Shown here piece after piece: positions 17,407 to 26,720 of a stretch of DNA of 64,000 nt. Positions within the stretch are counted from its first letter, which is position 1. Every line of letters starts with the position of its first letter. Source of the stretch: Negadavirga shengliensis (GTDB lineage Bacteria; Bacteroidota; Bacteroidia; Cytophagales; Cyclobacteriaceae). Made by a program: the position numbers and the translations under genes. The notes under the pieces are model-generated. The model worked only from the letters and a program-made list of their open reading frames with translations, searched no databases and was not told the DNA's origin. The DNA is taken from NCBI RefSeq assembly GCF_042652345.1, contig NZ_JBHSJJ010000001.1:124001-188000 (forward strand), given 5' to 3'.

Positions 17407-17836
17407 CTTTCTCCTTGATCGACTGTCGTTTGTCGTGTATCTTCTTTCCTTTGGCCAGGGCTATTTCCAGCTTGGCAAGACCCCGGTCATTGATAAATAT
17501 ACGGACAGGAACAATGGAAAGGCCTTTTTCAGCAAACTTGTTTTCCAATTTTTTAAGCTCCTGTTTTTGCAGAAGCAACTTCCTTTCCCTCACAGCATCA
17601 TGGTTGAAGTGGGCTGCCTGGGAATAGGGGGCGATATGCATCTGCTTGATGTAAAGCTCGCCCTTTCGGAAATAACAATAAGCCTCTGTCAGGGACACCT
17701 TTCCTTCCCTGATGGATTTGATTTCTGTTCCCATAAGCGCCAGTCCCGCTACGAACTTATCCAGAAATTCAAATTCGAAACTGGCCTTTTTGTTTCTGAT
17801 ATTAATGATTTTGTCGAATTTATTCTTTTTAGCCAT
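17372..17836 (-). CDS. smpB: SsrA-binding protein SmpB
   Basis: SmpB binds tmRNA and is needed for rescue of stalled ribosomes. With the start at 17836 (MAKKNKFDKI) it has 154 residues, the usual length; an ATG three codons earlier (17845) is possible. Family motifs are visible: NKKASFEFEFLDKFVAGLAL, GTEIKSIREGKVSLTEAYC and the C-terminal basic tail KGKKIHDKRQSIKEKDAKRD. It overlaps the end of tsaD by 8 bp and the next gene by 35 bp, so it is translationally coupled. No tmRNA gene lies in this window. Confidence 0.96.
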   Translation of the reverse strand: MAKKNKFDKIINIRNKKASFEFEFLDKFVAGLALMGTEIKSIREGKVSLTEAYCYFRKGELYIKQMHIAPYSQAAHFNHDAVRERKLLLQKQELKKLENKFAEKGLSIVPVRIFINDRGLAKLEIALAKGKKIHDKRQSIKEKDAKRDLQRVAY

Positions 17837-18845
17837 TTTTTCCAATTTTCATTTTTGCCAAAGGGCTGATATCCAACCCGCAAAACAAGCCTTTCTGGTA
17901 TTTATAATGGGCGGCCATGGCCACCATGGCCGCATTATCCGTACAATATTCCATTTTAGGTATAAACACCTGCCACCCCTGCTTTGCAGCCTCTTTCTGA
18001 AGCGTCCAGCGAAGTCCCGAATTGGCGGATACCCCTCCGGCAATGGCGATGTTGTGGATATGGAACTGTTTTGCTGCCTTTTTTAGTTTCTGTATCAGCG
18101 TTTTTATCAAGGTATATTGTACGGAAGCGCAGATATCCTCCATGTTTTCCTGGATAAAGTTGGGATTTTCTTTCAGGTGGCCTTTTAGAAAATACAGCAC
18201 GGCCGTCTTGATACCGCTGAAAGAAAACGAAAGGCCCTTCATATCCGATACTGGAAAAGTGAAGGCTTTGGGGTTACCTTTGGAGGCACGTGCATCCAAA
18301 AAAGGCCCACCCGGGTAGGGCAGTCCTAATAATTTGGCTATTTTATCAAAGGCTTCCCCTACCGCATCGTCGGTAGTTTCGCCCACAACTTCCATGTCCA
18401 GATAGTCCCTGACCAGCACCAACTGGGTATGGCCTCCACTCACGGTAAGGCATATAAACGGGAATTCGGGCCGGGGTTCTTCTATAAAATGGGCCAAAAC
18501 GTGGGCTTCCATATGGTTGACATCGATGAGGGGCAGGTCCAAAGCATAAGCCAGGGCTTTGGAAAAGGACACCCCGACCAGAAGAGCACCCATCAACCCG
18601 GGTCCCCTGGTAAATGCTACCGCGGAAAGCGCTTCCAGAGCAAGTCCTGATCCCTGCATCGCTTCATGCACAACGGGGATCAGATGCTGCTGATGTGCCC
18701 TTGAGGCCAGTTCCGGTACGACTCCCCCATATTTCTCGTGCACAGATTGCGTGGCGACAATATTATTAAGTATTTTGCCATCAGAAATAACGGATGCAGA
18801 CGTTTCATCACAAGAAGACTCTATAGCCAATATATTACAACTCAT
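17829..18845 (-). CDS. tsaD: tRNA N6-adenosine threonylcarbamoyltransferase
   Basis: This 338-residue ASKHA-fold enzyme transfers threonylcarbamoyl to A37 of ANN-decoding tRNAs. It starts MSCNILAIESSCDETSASV, the typical N-terminus. The metal-binding histidines are H111 and H115 in HMEAHVLAHF (usually HMEGH). SGGHTQLVLV and the late CTDNAAMVAMAAHYKY motif are present. It is the first gene of a minus-strand operon with smpB, the NlpC-like gene and HNH. Its ATG lies only 10 bp from the start of the divergent tamB, so the promoter must sit inside tamB coding sequence; TAACTTTC near 18868-18875 is a near match to the -7 box. Confidence 0.97.
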   Translation of the reverse strand: MSCNILAIESSCDETSASVISDGKILNNIVATQSVHEKYGGVVPELASRAHQQHLIPVVHEAMQGSGLALEALSAVAFTRGPGLMGALLVGVSFSKALAYALDLPLIDVNHMEAHVLAHFIEEPRPEFPFICLTVSGGHTQLVLVRDYLDMEVVGETTDDAVGEAFDKIAKLLGLPYPGGPFLDARASKGNPKAFTFPVSDMKGLSFSFSGIKTAVLYFLKGHLKENPNFIQENMEDICASVQYTLIKTLIQKLKKAAKQFHIHNIAIAGGVSANSGLRWTLQKEAAKQGWQVFIPKMEYCTDNAAMVAMAAHYKYQKGLFCGLDISPLAKMKIGKNG

Positions 18846-18855
18846 TTAGTATCTG

Positions 18856-21800
18856 TTGGAAAAGAAAGCGAAAGTTACGGAAATTTTGCTGAAAGGACTT
18901 AAAGTACTTTTCAGGATAATGCTGTTTTGGATTATCCTTCTGGTAACTGTTGCCGCGCTACTACAGGTTCCCCGCATACAAACATATTTGGCTGGTTTTC
19001 TCACCGAAAAAATCTCCAAAAGCACCGGATTCAAAACCAGTATCAAAGGTGTCAATATCCGGTGGTGGGACGCATTAAGCCTGCGCGACGTGGAGATCTA
19101 TGATCTGGAAGACAGCTTGATGGTGGATCTGGAGGAAGTATATATCGATTTCTCCATCAAAGGATTATTGGATAAAGAACAACCCGGCCTGGACGAAATC
19201 AACCTGAAAGAAGGCAATGTAAGGTTGTTGACACACGGAGAGGAGGGCGACCTGAATATTACCGTGTTTTTTAACAGGATGGGCGACTTTTTCCGACAGC
19301 GGTCCGGGAAAAAAACAAAAAGGGGAACGTATTTCAACATTTCCCACATCTCCTTCGAAAAAACCTCTTTGGATATCATCGATTACACGCTGCCGGATAT
19401 GGACCTCAAGTTTGATTACGGAAATCTTAAATTCAGGGAGTTGATCGCCAATGCGTCTGATTTCAGGATCAGGAGGGACACCATAGCTTTTGATTTAAAA
19501 TACCTGAGGGGCAGTGAGGCCACTTCCGGAATGGTATTCCAGCAACTCAAGACAGACTTCACCTACTCCAGTACGGGTATGGAGTTTAAAGATCTTTATC
19601 TGAAATCCAATCAGACCGAAATCAAGGACTACCTCAGGTTCAGTTATGATGATGTCAGAGCACTCAGGGATTTTAACAATCAGGTTAACATCGATGCCCA
19701 CCTGGAAGAAACCGTACTGGATATCAGGGACTTGGGATACTTCACAAGCAATATGCCTGATATTGATGACAGAATATATCTTAGCGGGGAGATAAGCGGT
19801 AAAGTGAAATCTCTTTACTCAGAACAATTGCTCCTGCGTTTCGGGGAAAGAAGCGCTCTTTTCGGTAAGTTCAGCATAGACGGATTGCCCCATGTGGATG
19901 AAACATTTTTCAGCCTTTCCCTGGTCAACTCGTCCTTAAATACCCGGGACCTCAGGCCCTACGTCAAAACACCTGAAACCCAAAGAGAATTGGACAAATT
20001 GAGGGACATCCGCTTTGATTCAGACTTTACGGGATACCTGAACAGGTTTACCGCAAATGGGGATTTCAGGACAGGTATCGGCAGGCTAAAGGGAAACATC
20101 AACTACCGTCTGGATAGGAATATCCCTTCTTATAACGGACGGATAGAAACGTTCAATCTTGATATCGGCACGCTGATGGGCGACCGGGAGTTGTTTCAAA
20201 AAATAAGCCTCAACGGAAATGTCAAAGGAACGGGTTTAACCGTAGAATCCGCACTTCTTGAATTGGATGCGAATATCAGCCAAATAGGCATCAACAAATA
20301 CAATTTCCGCAATATCCAGACAAAGGCCACCTATGGAAAGGATTTATTTCGGGGACAGCTGGCGGTAAAAGACCCCAACCTCGTCATGAGCATTGATGGC
20401 ACACTTGACCTGAGGGACAATAAAGATTCGGCCAATCTGGTCATGAAGTTGGATACGGCTTTTCTCCAGAATATCCACCTGACCGAAAATGATATTTTCC
20501 TGAGCGGGAGTTTTGACCTGGATACAAAAGGGGTCCATTGGGACAATATAGAAGGTGGCGCACGCTTCCGTGATGTGCTGGTGAGTTATGAAGGCAGAGA
20601 CCTGTTCCTTGATCATTTTCTGTTTCAATCCCTATTTACGGAACAATCCAGGGTAATATCGTTGAACTCCGATATGCTGGTGGCAGGGATAAGCGGGAAT
20701 TTTACGGTGGAACCCTTAATCGACGACCTGCGGCAACTCTGGCAGGAGTACTATGCTATACTCACCGATGACTACAATGGCCACACCCATAAAAAAACCC
20801 TTCAACAGGAGGACTATTATATTGATCTTTACCTTGATCTCAGGGACCCCAATCCGATCATCAATCTTTTCGAGCCTTCGTTGTTCATTTCCAAACAAAC
20901 CAAAGTAGAGGGCGCTTTTTATCAAACGGAAAAAAACACGGTCTTCAATTTCTTCTCGAGTATCGATACCGTGTACTTCAATGGCAATTATTTTCTGGAC
21001 AACAACGTGGACATGAATACCTCCAAAATCAAGGACAGCAATGAGGTATTGGCTTCTTTTTATGTGTTTTCTAAAGAACTGCAACTGAATTCGGGCTTCA
21101 ACTTTCACAATCTGGCTTTGGAAACCATCTGGGATAAATCCAACCTGACCATGGACCTTTCCCTGGATCAGCTGCTTACGGAAAGTTACCTCAAAGTGAA
21201 TGCGGATGTCAATCTGACGAAAGGCAGTACATCAGTGGTCTTCGCACCTTCTGAAATCAAACTGCTTGAAAACTATTGGGAATTTGATCAGGAAAACAAG
21301 ATCGTATTTACAAAAGACGAAATTTTCATAGAAAACCTGAAGCTGTTTCACCAAAACCAGTACATTTCAGCCAGCGGAAAAGTCAATTCAAATCCCGAAG
21401 ATAAACTCAATATCCATATTCATGAATTAAACCTCAACTTCCTCAATTCTTTTGGCATCAGGGAATACGAGGGTACCGCCAATGGGCTTATTTCTCTTAC
21501 TGAAGCCGCTCAAAAAGCGGGATCAGAAGGTTTTTTGGAGATAACGGACATCCACATCAATAATTTTTTAATAGGAGACATCAGCGGCAGGGTAAGTTAT
21601 GACAAAGGACGGGCAATGGTTGACGTCAATAATTTCAGGGATGGCAAAAAAATCATCTCCCTAACGGGTGCTTTGGGAGCTATGGAGGAAGAAATGGACC
21701 TCAAAGCGGCATTTGAAAAAGCCAACCTGTCGGTGATTGAACCTTTCTTCTCCGACTATATTAGCCAGATTGATGGCACAGTCAGCGGCAACATGCAACT

Positions 21801-23481
21801 CAAGGGTACCATAGCAAGACCTGTGATAGAAGGAACGGGTAAGCTCGAAGGAGGCACCTTCCGTTTCAATTATCTCAATACGGTTTATCAGGTGAATGGC
21901 AATGTGATTTTTGAACCCAACGACATTAGTTTCCGGGGACTTGAATTAAGGGACACCAACAACAACAGGGCCAGCTTAAGGGGAGGCATCACCCATGACA
22001 ATTTCAGTAATTTTATACTGGACATACATTCTGAACTGGCCAATTTCCAGGTGATGAACACCAGCTTGGCGGATAATGAACTGTTTTATGGTACCGCTTT
22101 TGCCTCCGGGACCGTAGAGGTCTTTGGGGCTGCCAACAACCTGGACATCAACGCCAACGCGACATCCCAACCCAACACCAGGATTTTCATACCCATAGGC
22201 AGTACCCAAGGACAGCTGCAGGAGGATTTTATAAGGATCATCAATGTCCGGGATACCACGCAAAAGATCGATCTGGAAGAAACGGTGGATAAACTGGCCA
22301 TCAATAACCTGCGCATGAACCTCAATCTCGACCTTACCCCTGATGCCTACATGGAAATCCAGATTGACCCCAGAACCGGCGAAAACATTCAGGGAAGGGG
22401 CCGGGGGGTGCTGAACCTCAACATTGATACCCAGGGCAATTTTAACATGACCGGCACCTATGAAATAGTGGATGCTCTCTATAATTTTTCGTTATACAAT
22501 GTCATTAACAAAAGATTTTTGATAGAGCCGGGCGGCAGGATATCCTGGTATGGAGATCCCTACGAAGGGGTCATGAATATCCGGGCCATATATGAAGAAA
22601 ACGTGTCATTGATCAGCCTTCAGTCTGCTCCAAGCGGCAGCGAACTTGAAAATACCCAACTTAAAAGAAGATATCCTGTAAAAGTGATCATGGACCTGGA
22701 TGGTCCCCTGATGTCCCCGGATATATCCTTTGCTTTTGATTTTTCGGAATTTCCTGAAGGCGGTGAATTGCAAACAACGATTTCGGCATTCCAAAACAGG
22801 ATTGCCAATGATGAACAGGAAAAAAACAGGCAGGTCTTTTCCTTGATCATGCTTAGGCGCTTTTCCCCCGAAGGGCAGTTCAGCGGAGCCGGGATAGGCT
22901 TCTCCAACCTCAGTCAGCTCGTCTCTTCCCAGCTCAACAGCCTCATTGCCCAGGTGGACCAGAATCTGGAAATAGATTTTGACCTTACTTCCCTGGATGA
23001 AACGGCCCTGGAAACTTTCCAGCTTCGGGTGGCTTATACTTTTTTGGATGGCAGACTCCGGGTCACCCGGGACGGGGGCTTTACTGACCTTCAAGGAAAT
23101 GCTGACTTCAACACAATAGCCGGGGATTGGCAAGCCGAATACCTGCTTACAGAGGATGGAAGGTACAGGGTGAGGGTATACAACCGCAATAACTTCAACA
23201 CGTTTACGGCGCTCAATATCAACAACCGCGCCCCCAATACTTATGGCGTATCCGTTTCCCAGAACCTGCTTTTTAGTTCCGTAAGGGAGCTTTTTCAAAA
23301 TTTTACCCGCAGAAGAAGTACGCTGCTGCCTCTGATTGATTCTGACGAGTATCTCCGCTATGATTTCGACATCGACCTGGAAGAAGTGGCGCCCGAACTG
23401 TTCAAACCAGACCCGGTAGAAGCGCCTTCCCCCATCCGTGTCCTCGATCAACCTAAAAAGCCCGAAGAGGGGGAGAAATAA
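18856..23481 (+). CDS. tamB: Translocation and assembly module protein TamB (DUF490)
   Basis: This 1541-residue protein spans the periplasm and is thought to carry phospholipid or help outer-membrane protein assembly. A basic N-terminus (KKAKVTEILLKGLKVLFR) and one membrane anchor (about residues 19-40) are followed by a long beta-repeat region and the C-terminal TamB domain (about 1050-1500). The frame opens just upstream (stop at 18847) and has no ATG before residue 22, so TTG at 18856 is the best start; ATG at residue 22 would remove the charged leader. The C-terminal tail is Pro/Lys-rich (DQPKKPEEGEK). It is divergent from tsaD with a 10-bp gap. Confidence 0.9.
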   Translation: MEKKAKVTEILLKGLKVLFRIMLFWIILLVTVAALLQVPRIQTYLAGFLTEKISKSTGFKTSIKGVNIRWWDALSLRDVEIYDLEDSLMVDLEEVYIDFSIKGLLDKEQPGLDEINLKEGNVRLLTHGEEGDLNITVFFNRMGDFFRQRSGKKTKRGTYFNISHISFEKTSLDIIDYTLPDMDLKFDYGNLKFRELIANASDFRIRRDTIAFDLKYLRGSEATSGMVFQQLKTDFTYSSTGMEFKDLYLKSNQTEIKDYLRFSYDDVRALRDFNNQVNIDAHLEETVLDIRDLGYFTSNMPDIDDRIYLSGEISGKVKSLYSEQLLLRFGERSALFGKFSIDGLPHVDETFFSLSLVNSSLNTRDLRPYVKTPETQRELDKLRDIRFDSDFTGYLNRFTANGDFRTGIGRLKGNINYRLDRNIPSYNGRIETFNLDIGTLMGDRELFQKISLNGNVKGTGLTVESALLELDANISQIGINKYNFRNIQTKATYGKDLFRGQLAVKDPNLVMSIDGTLDLRDNKDSANLVMKLDTAFLQNIHLTENDIFLSGSFDLDTKGVHWDNIEGGARFRDVLVSYEGRDLFLDHFLFQSLFTEQSRVISLNSDMLVAGISGNFTVEPLIDDLRQLWQEYYAILTDDYNGHTHKKTLQQEDYYIDLYLDLRDPNPIINLFEPSLFISKQTKVEGAFYQTEKNTVFNFFSSIDTVYFNGNYFLDNNVDMNTSKIKDSNEVLASFYVFSKELQLNSGFNFHNLALETIWDKSNLTMDLSLDQLLTESYLKVNADVNLTKGSTSVVFAPSEIKLLENYWEFDQENKIVFTKDEIFIENLKLFHQNQYISASGKVNSNPEDKLNIHIHELNLNFLNSFGIREYEGTANGLISLTEAAQKAGSEGFLEITDIHINNFLIGDISGRVSYDKGRAMVDVNNFRDGKKIISLTGALGAMEEEMDLKAAFEKANLSVIEPFFSDYISQIDGTVSGNMQLKGTIARPVIEGTGKLEGGTFRFNYLNTVYQVNGNVIFEPNDISFRGLELRDTNNNRASLRGGITHDNFSNFILDIHSELANFQVMNTSLADNELFYGTAFASGTVEVFGAANNLDINANATSQPNTRIFIPIGSTQGQLQEDFIRIINVRDTTQKIDLEETVDKLAINNLRMNLNLDLTPDAYMEIQIDPRTGENIQGRGRGVLNLNIDTQGNFNMTGTYEIVDALYNFSLYNVINKRFLIEPGGRISWYGDPYEGVMNIRAIYEENVSLISLQSAPSGSELENTQLKRRYPVKVIMDLDGPLMSPDISFAFDFSEFPEGGELQTTISAFQNRIANDEQEKNRQVFSLIMLRRFSPEGQFSGAGIGFSNLSQLVSSQLNSLIAQVDQNLEIDFDLTSLDETALETFQLRVAYTFLDGRLRVTRDGGFTDLQGNADFNTIAGDWQAEYLLTEDGRYRVRVYNRNNFNTFTALNINNRAPNTYGVSVSQNLLFSSVRELFQNFTRRRSTLLPLIDSDEYLRYDFDIDLEEVAPELFKPDPVEAPSPIRVLDQPKKPEEGEK

Positions 23482-23532
23482 AAAACGGTATAAAATGATA
23501 ACAATTTGTACCCGGTTTGGCTTTATCATGTT

Positions 23533-24834
23533 ATGGCAAAGACTGCTGTTTTTTGGTTTAGGAGAGACCTGAGATTGGAAGACAATGTGGGGCTTTTTCA
23601 TGCTTATGAAAATGAGTGTAACGTTCTTCCCCTTTTTATTTTTGATGAGGAAATCCTCCAGAAGCTGGAAGAAAAGGACGATCCAAGAGTCGGATTTATC
23701 CATGATCAACTGGTGCGCTTGCATGCGGCGCTCAAAGATTCAGGCAGCTCTATCCTGGTCAAAAAAGGCAAGCCACTGGATGTATTCTGTCAGTTGATCA
23801 AAGAATACGACATCCGGGCCGTCTATACCAACAGGGATTATGAACCTTATGCCCGTGAGCGGGATAAAAAGGTGAAGCAGTTGCTGAAGTCAAACAATAT
23901 TTGCTTCCTGGACTTCAAAGATCAGGTCATTTATGAAGCAGATGAGATACTGAAAAACAGCGGGGACCATTATCAAGTGTTTACTCCCTATAGCGCGGCC
24001 TGGCTCAAAAAATTCAAAGCCTCAAAGTTTGAAAGCCTCAGCCTTGACAAGCGGAAAAAAGGTTTTTATCCGACGGCCCCTTTTCCTCTGCCTTCTTTGG
24101 AGGAACTGGGTTTCAAAAAAAGCCACATCAGGATCCCCCCACTGGAAATCAACCGGAGCTTGATAAAAAATTATGATACGACCAGGGATTTTCCGGCTGA
24201 AAACGGCACGAGCAGACTTGGGATTCATTTGAGGTTCGGCACCCTAAGCATCAGAAGACTTGCCGTGACGGCCAGCGAGCTCAATCCGGTTTTCCTCAAT
24301 GAACTTATTTGGCGGGAGTTTTATATGATGATCCTTTACCACAATCCTGATGTGGTCAATAAAGCCTTTAAGCCGCAATACGACCGTATTCGGTGGCGGA
24401 ACGATGAAAAGGAATTTAAAAGCTGGTGCCGGGGTGAGACCGGCTACCCGCTAGTAGACGCAGGGATGCGCCAGCTCAACCAAACGGGCTATATGCACAA
24501 CCGGGTACGGATGGTGACGGCCAGCTTCCTCACCAAGCACCTTTTAATCGATTGGCGCTGGGGCGAAACGTATTTTGCGAGGAAGTTGCTGGACTACGAG
24601 TTGGCCTCCAACAACGGGGGATGGCAGTGGGCTGCAGGGACGGGAACAGATGCCCAGCCTTATTTCCGGATTTTCAACCCCACCGCCCAGATGGAAAAGT
24701 TTGACAAAGACAGGAGGTACGTAAAAAAATGGGTTTCCGAATACGGCACTCCTTCCTATCCTGCCCCAATCGTAGACCACCGGGCGGCCCGGGAAAGAGC
24801 ACTGAGGGTTTACAGGCAGGCTTTGGAGGAATAA
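23533..24834 (+). CDS. phrB: CPD photolyase, class I (cryptochrome/photolyase family)
   Basis: This 433-residue flavoprotein repairs cyclobutane pyrimidine dimers with blue light. The start at 23533 (MAKTAVFWFRRDLRLEDN) is preferred over an upstream TTG at 23506. The N-terminal antenna domain (1-~130) is followed by the FAD domain with NELIWREFY, TGYPLVDAGMRQL (about 302-314), TGYMHNRVRMVTASFL and NNGGWQWAAGTGTDAQPYF. These match E. coli PhrB closely and favour CPD photolyase over cryptochrome or (6-4) photolyase. It lies 51 bp after tamB on the same strand. Confidence 0.93.
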   Translation: MAKTAVFWFRRDLRLEDNVGLFHAYENECNVLPLFIFDEEILQKLEEKDDPRVGFIHDQLVRLHAALKDSGSSILVKKGKPLDVFCQLIKEYDIRAVYTNRDYEPYARERDKKVKQLLKSNNICFLDFKDQVIYEADEILKNSGDHYQVFTPYSAAWLKKFKASKFESLSLDKRKKGFYPTAPFPLPSLEELGFKKSHIRIPPLEINRSLIKNYDTTRDFPAENGTSRLGIHLRFGTLSIRRLAVTASELNPVFLNELIWREFYMMILYHNPDVVNKAFKPQYDRIRWRNDEKEFKSWCRGETGYPLVDAGMRQLNQTGYMHNRVRMVTASFLTKHLLIDWRWGETYFARKLLDYELASNNGGWQWAAGTGTDAQPYFRIFNPTAQMEKFDKDRRYVKKWVSEYGTPSYPAPIVDHRAARERALRVYRQALEE

Positions 24835-24909
24835 AGAGGCATCCGGATAAAACCCGATCAAGTTTTTTCGTTATCAATATTTTTTGTGTTCTTTACACAA
24901 GGTTTTTGG

Positions 24910-24917
24910 TAAATTTG
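24910..24917 (+). promoter_or_regulatory. -7 box immediately before the Smr-gene ATG
   Basis: TAAATTTG is a full match to TAnnTTTG and ends only 4 bases before the ATG at 24922. A TTTG at 24883-24886 is 23 bases upstream, slightly wider than ideal. If used, transcription would start at or next to the A of the ATG. Confidence 0.45.
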
Positions 24918-24921
24918 AGCA

Positions 24922-25884
24922 ATGAATATCGGAGACAAAGTAAGGCTCTTGCACGGCACCGAAGAGGGCGTCATCACTAAAATCGGTGCGGGTGGCCAAG
25001 TTGAAATAGAAATTGAGGAGGGTTTCCGCATACCCGCTCTCAAATCAGAGGTGGTAGTGATCCATCCAGCCGAACAACAATTTTTTGGAACCAAGAAAGC
25101 TGGCGAAGAAGACTGGGCTCTTCCTGTTTCCAAGAAAAAACCTGAAGAGAAAAAAACGGGTATATTTCTTGCATACATTCCTTATAATGACCAGAACCAT
25201 GGGGTTTTCATCATCAACCATACCCAGAAAGACATGGTTTTTGCGGTGTCAGAAACACATGGAGAAAACTCCAAAACATTGGATGCCGCACTGCTCAAGT
25301 CTGGATCTGAAAGAAAATTTGACGAAAAATCCATCCAGCAGTTTGAGGAATGGCCTGCATTGCATTTCCAATTTATCCCATTGAACCAAAGACTTGAAAA
25401 AACCCAAAAACCGTTTGAAAAAAGAGTGAAGTTTAAAGCTTCTTCTTTTTTCAAGAATAAAAGGAGGGTTCCGATTTTGGAAAAGGAGGGTTATGTGTTC
25501 CAGATGGATGAGCAGATAAAAGAATTGGATGTCCGGCAGTTGAATCAAGAACTCAATCCGGCCCGGGATGAAAGGGATTTTCCCTCCCGGATAAAGCGTC
25601 CGGCAAAAGAAATTGACCTGCATATTGAAAAGCTTACGCCTGATCACGATTTGATGAGCAACAGTGAAAAACTCAAGCTTCAACTTGAAACCTTTGAACA
25701 AAACCTGAACGCTGCCATCATATCGGGTATAGACGAAATCACATTCATCCATGGAATAGGCAATGGGGTACTCAGAAAGGAAATCCACCGGTTTTTGAGC
25801 CAGTTTAAACAGATCCGATATTATAAAGACAGCCATAAAACCAACTTTGGCTATGGCGCCACGCTTGTTAAAATACATGAATAG
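24922..25884 (+). CDS. DUF2027/Smr domain protein
   Basis: This 320-residue protein has an N-terminal SH3-like/DUF2027 part (MNIGDKVRLLHGTEEGVITK, ... AGGQVEIEIEEGFRIP) and a C-terminal Smr domain. The Smr motifs are IDLHIEKL (about residue 230, the D-L-H motif) and FIHGIGNGVLRKEI (about 274-287, the HGxGxG motif). Smr domains, as in MutS2, nick branched or other DNA or act on mRNA in stalled-ribosome rescue. The DUF2027-Smr combination is a Bacteroidota speciality. The start is supported by the promoter box just upstream. The next gene begins 2 bp after its stop. Confidence 0.88.
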   Translation: MNIGDKVRLLHGTEEGVITKIGAGGQVEIEIEEGFRIPALKSEVVVIHPAEQQFFGTKKAGEEDWALPVSKKKPEEKKTGIFLAYIPYNDQNHGVFIINHTQKDMVFAVSETHGENSKTLDAALLKSGSERKFDEKSIQQFEEWPALHFQFIPLNQRLEKTQKPFEKRVKFKASSFFKNKRRVPILEKEGYVFQMDEQIKELDVRQLNQELNPARDERDFPSRIKRPAKEIDLHIEKLTPDHDLMSNSEKLKLQLETFEQNLNAAIISGIDEITFIHGIGNGVLRKEIHRFLSQFKQIRYYKDSHKTNFGYGATLVKIHE

Positions 25885-25886
25885 TT

Positions 25887-26720
25887 ATGCAAACTGCTCT
25901 CTCTCCGCTCTTGCAGGTCTTTGACAGGCATTTTGAATCCGGAAAGGCCGCATTTGAAGGCCTCACCAAGAAAATCAAATCCAAAAAGGCAATCGAATTG
26001 GCGGATCAATTGTTCTTTTTTCAACTATACCTGCTGTTGTTGGGAAAGATTCATTTCAAGAAAAAAAATTTGGTTTTTAACAGTTTCTCCCCTTTCCTCT
26101 CCCTGCAACGTAATCTGAGGAAAGTGCTTCACATCAAACTTATTGAGGAAGGTTTCTCTTCTCACTTTGGGGGGGCAAAAACCGGATTTTCCGAGTATGA
26201 AAAACAACTTTCCTCCGACAAGAAAAATACCTATACAGAGGTCTATGAAGTTATCCTGTCTGCCCCGCTGAACATCTGGGAAAACCTTTACCGGGACGTG
26301 TTGGACCGCTCCAAAAACCTCAGCGCTCTTACCGTAAACACGGCCACCAACCAGATCATCAATGAAGAAATTGAATTTTTTCATTTTGATGCCCAAAGCA
26401 GGCTAGATCCTCAAACCATCCGGGACATTTACGACGGCATCAACAAAGTCATCACGCTGGAACAAATCAGGATATCGACGGGGTTAAACGCGGTATTTAC
26501 CCATCAGATACATGTACAGATCAACCAACTCAGCCAACTGCTGCACGCCTGGCATAAGGGCCATCTGCTTTATCAGCACCTGAGTCATTTTCTCCGTGAC
26601 AGTGAAAAAATCGAAAAAAAGTACCATGCTATCCTCTCCCAGATAAAAAAAAACCACAAATCCCTGACGGGAGATGTGGAAAAAAAGTGTATCCACTTAT
26701 TTACTGAAGTATTGCATTAA
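25887..26720 (+). CDS. Conserved-looking protein of unknown function
   Basis: I do not recognise this 277-residue protein. It appears mostly alpha-helical and soluble, rich in Lys, Phe, Leu and His, with no signal peptide, membrane segment, nucleotide-binding or metal motif that I can name. One unusually hydrophobic stretch (LADQLFFFQLYLLLLG, about 37-52) may be a buried helix. The ATG is 2 bp after the Smr-gene stop, so the two are almost surely co-transcribed. The last 4 bp overlap the convergent cystathionine gamma-synthase gene. Coding quality is good: an unbroken frame and codon usage like its neighbours. Confidence 0.8.
   Translation: MQTALSPLLQVFDRHFESGKAAFEGLTKKIKSKKAIELADQLFFFQLYLLLLGKIHFKKKNLVFNSFSPFLSLQRNLRKVLHIKLIEEGFSSHFGGAKTGFSEYEKQLSSDKKNTYTEVYEVILSAPLNIWENLYRDVLDRSKNLSALTVNTATNQIINEEIEFFHFDAQSRLDPQTIRDIYDGINKVITLEQIRISTGLNAVFTHQIHVQINQLSQLLHAWHKGHLLYQHLSHFLRDSEKIEKKYHAILSQIKKNHKSLTGDVEKKCIHLFTEVLH

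Noticed and set aside
22606..23724. 372-residue minus-strand open frame
   Set aside because: It lies opposite tamB and the photolyase start, is rich in unlikely composition, and shows no family motif; both genes on the other strand are certain.
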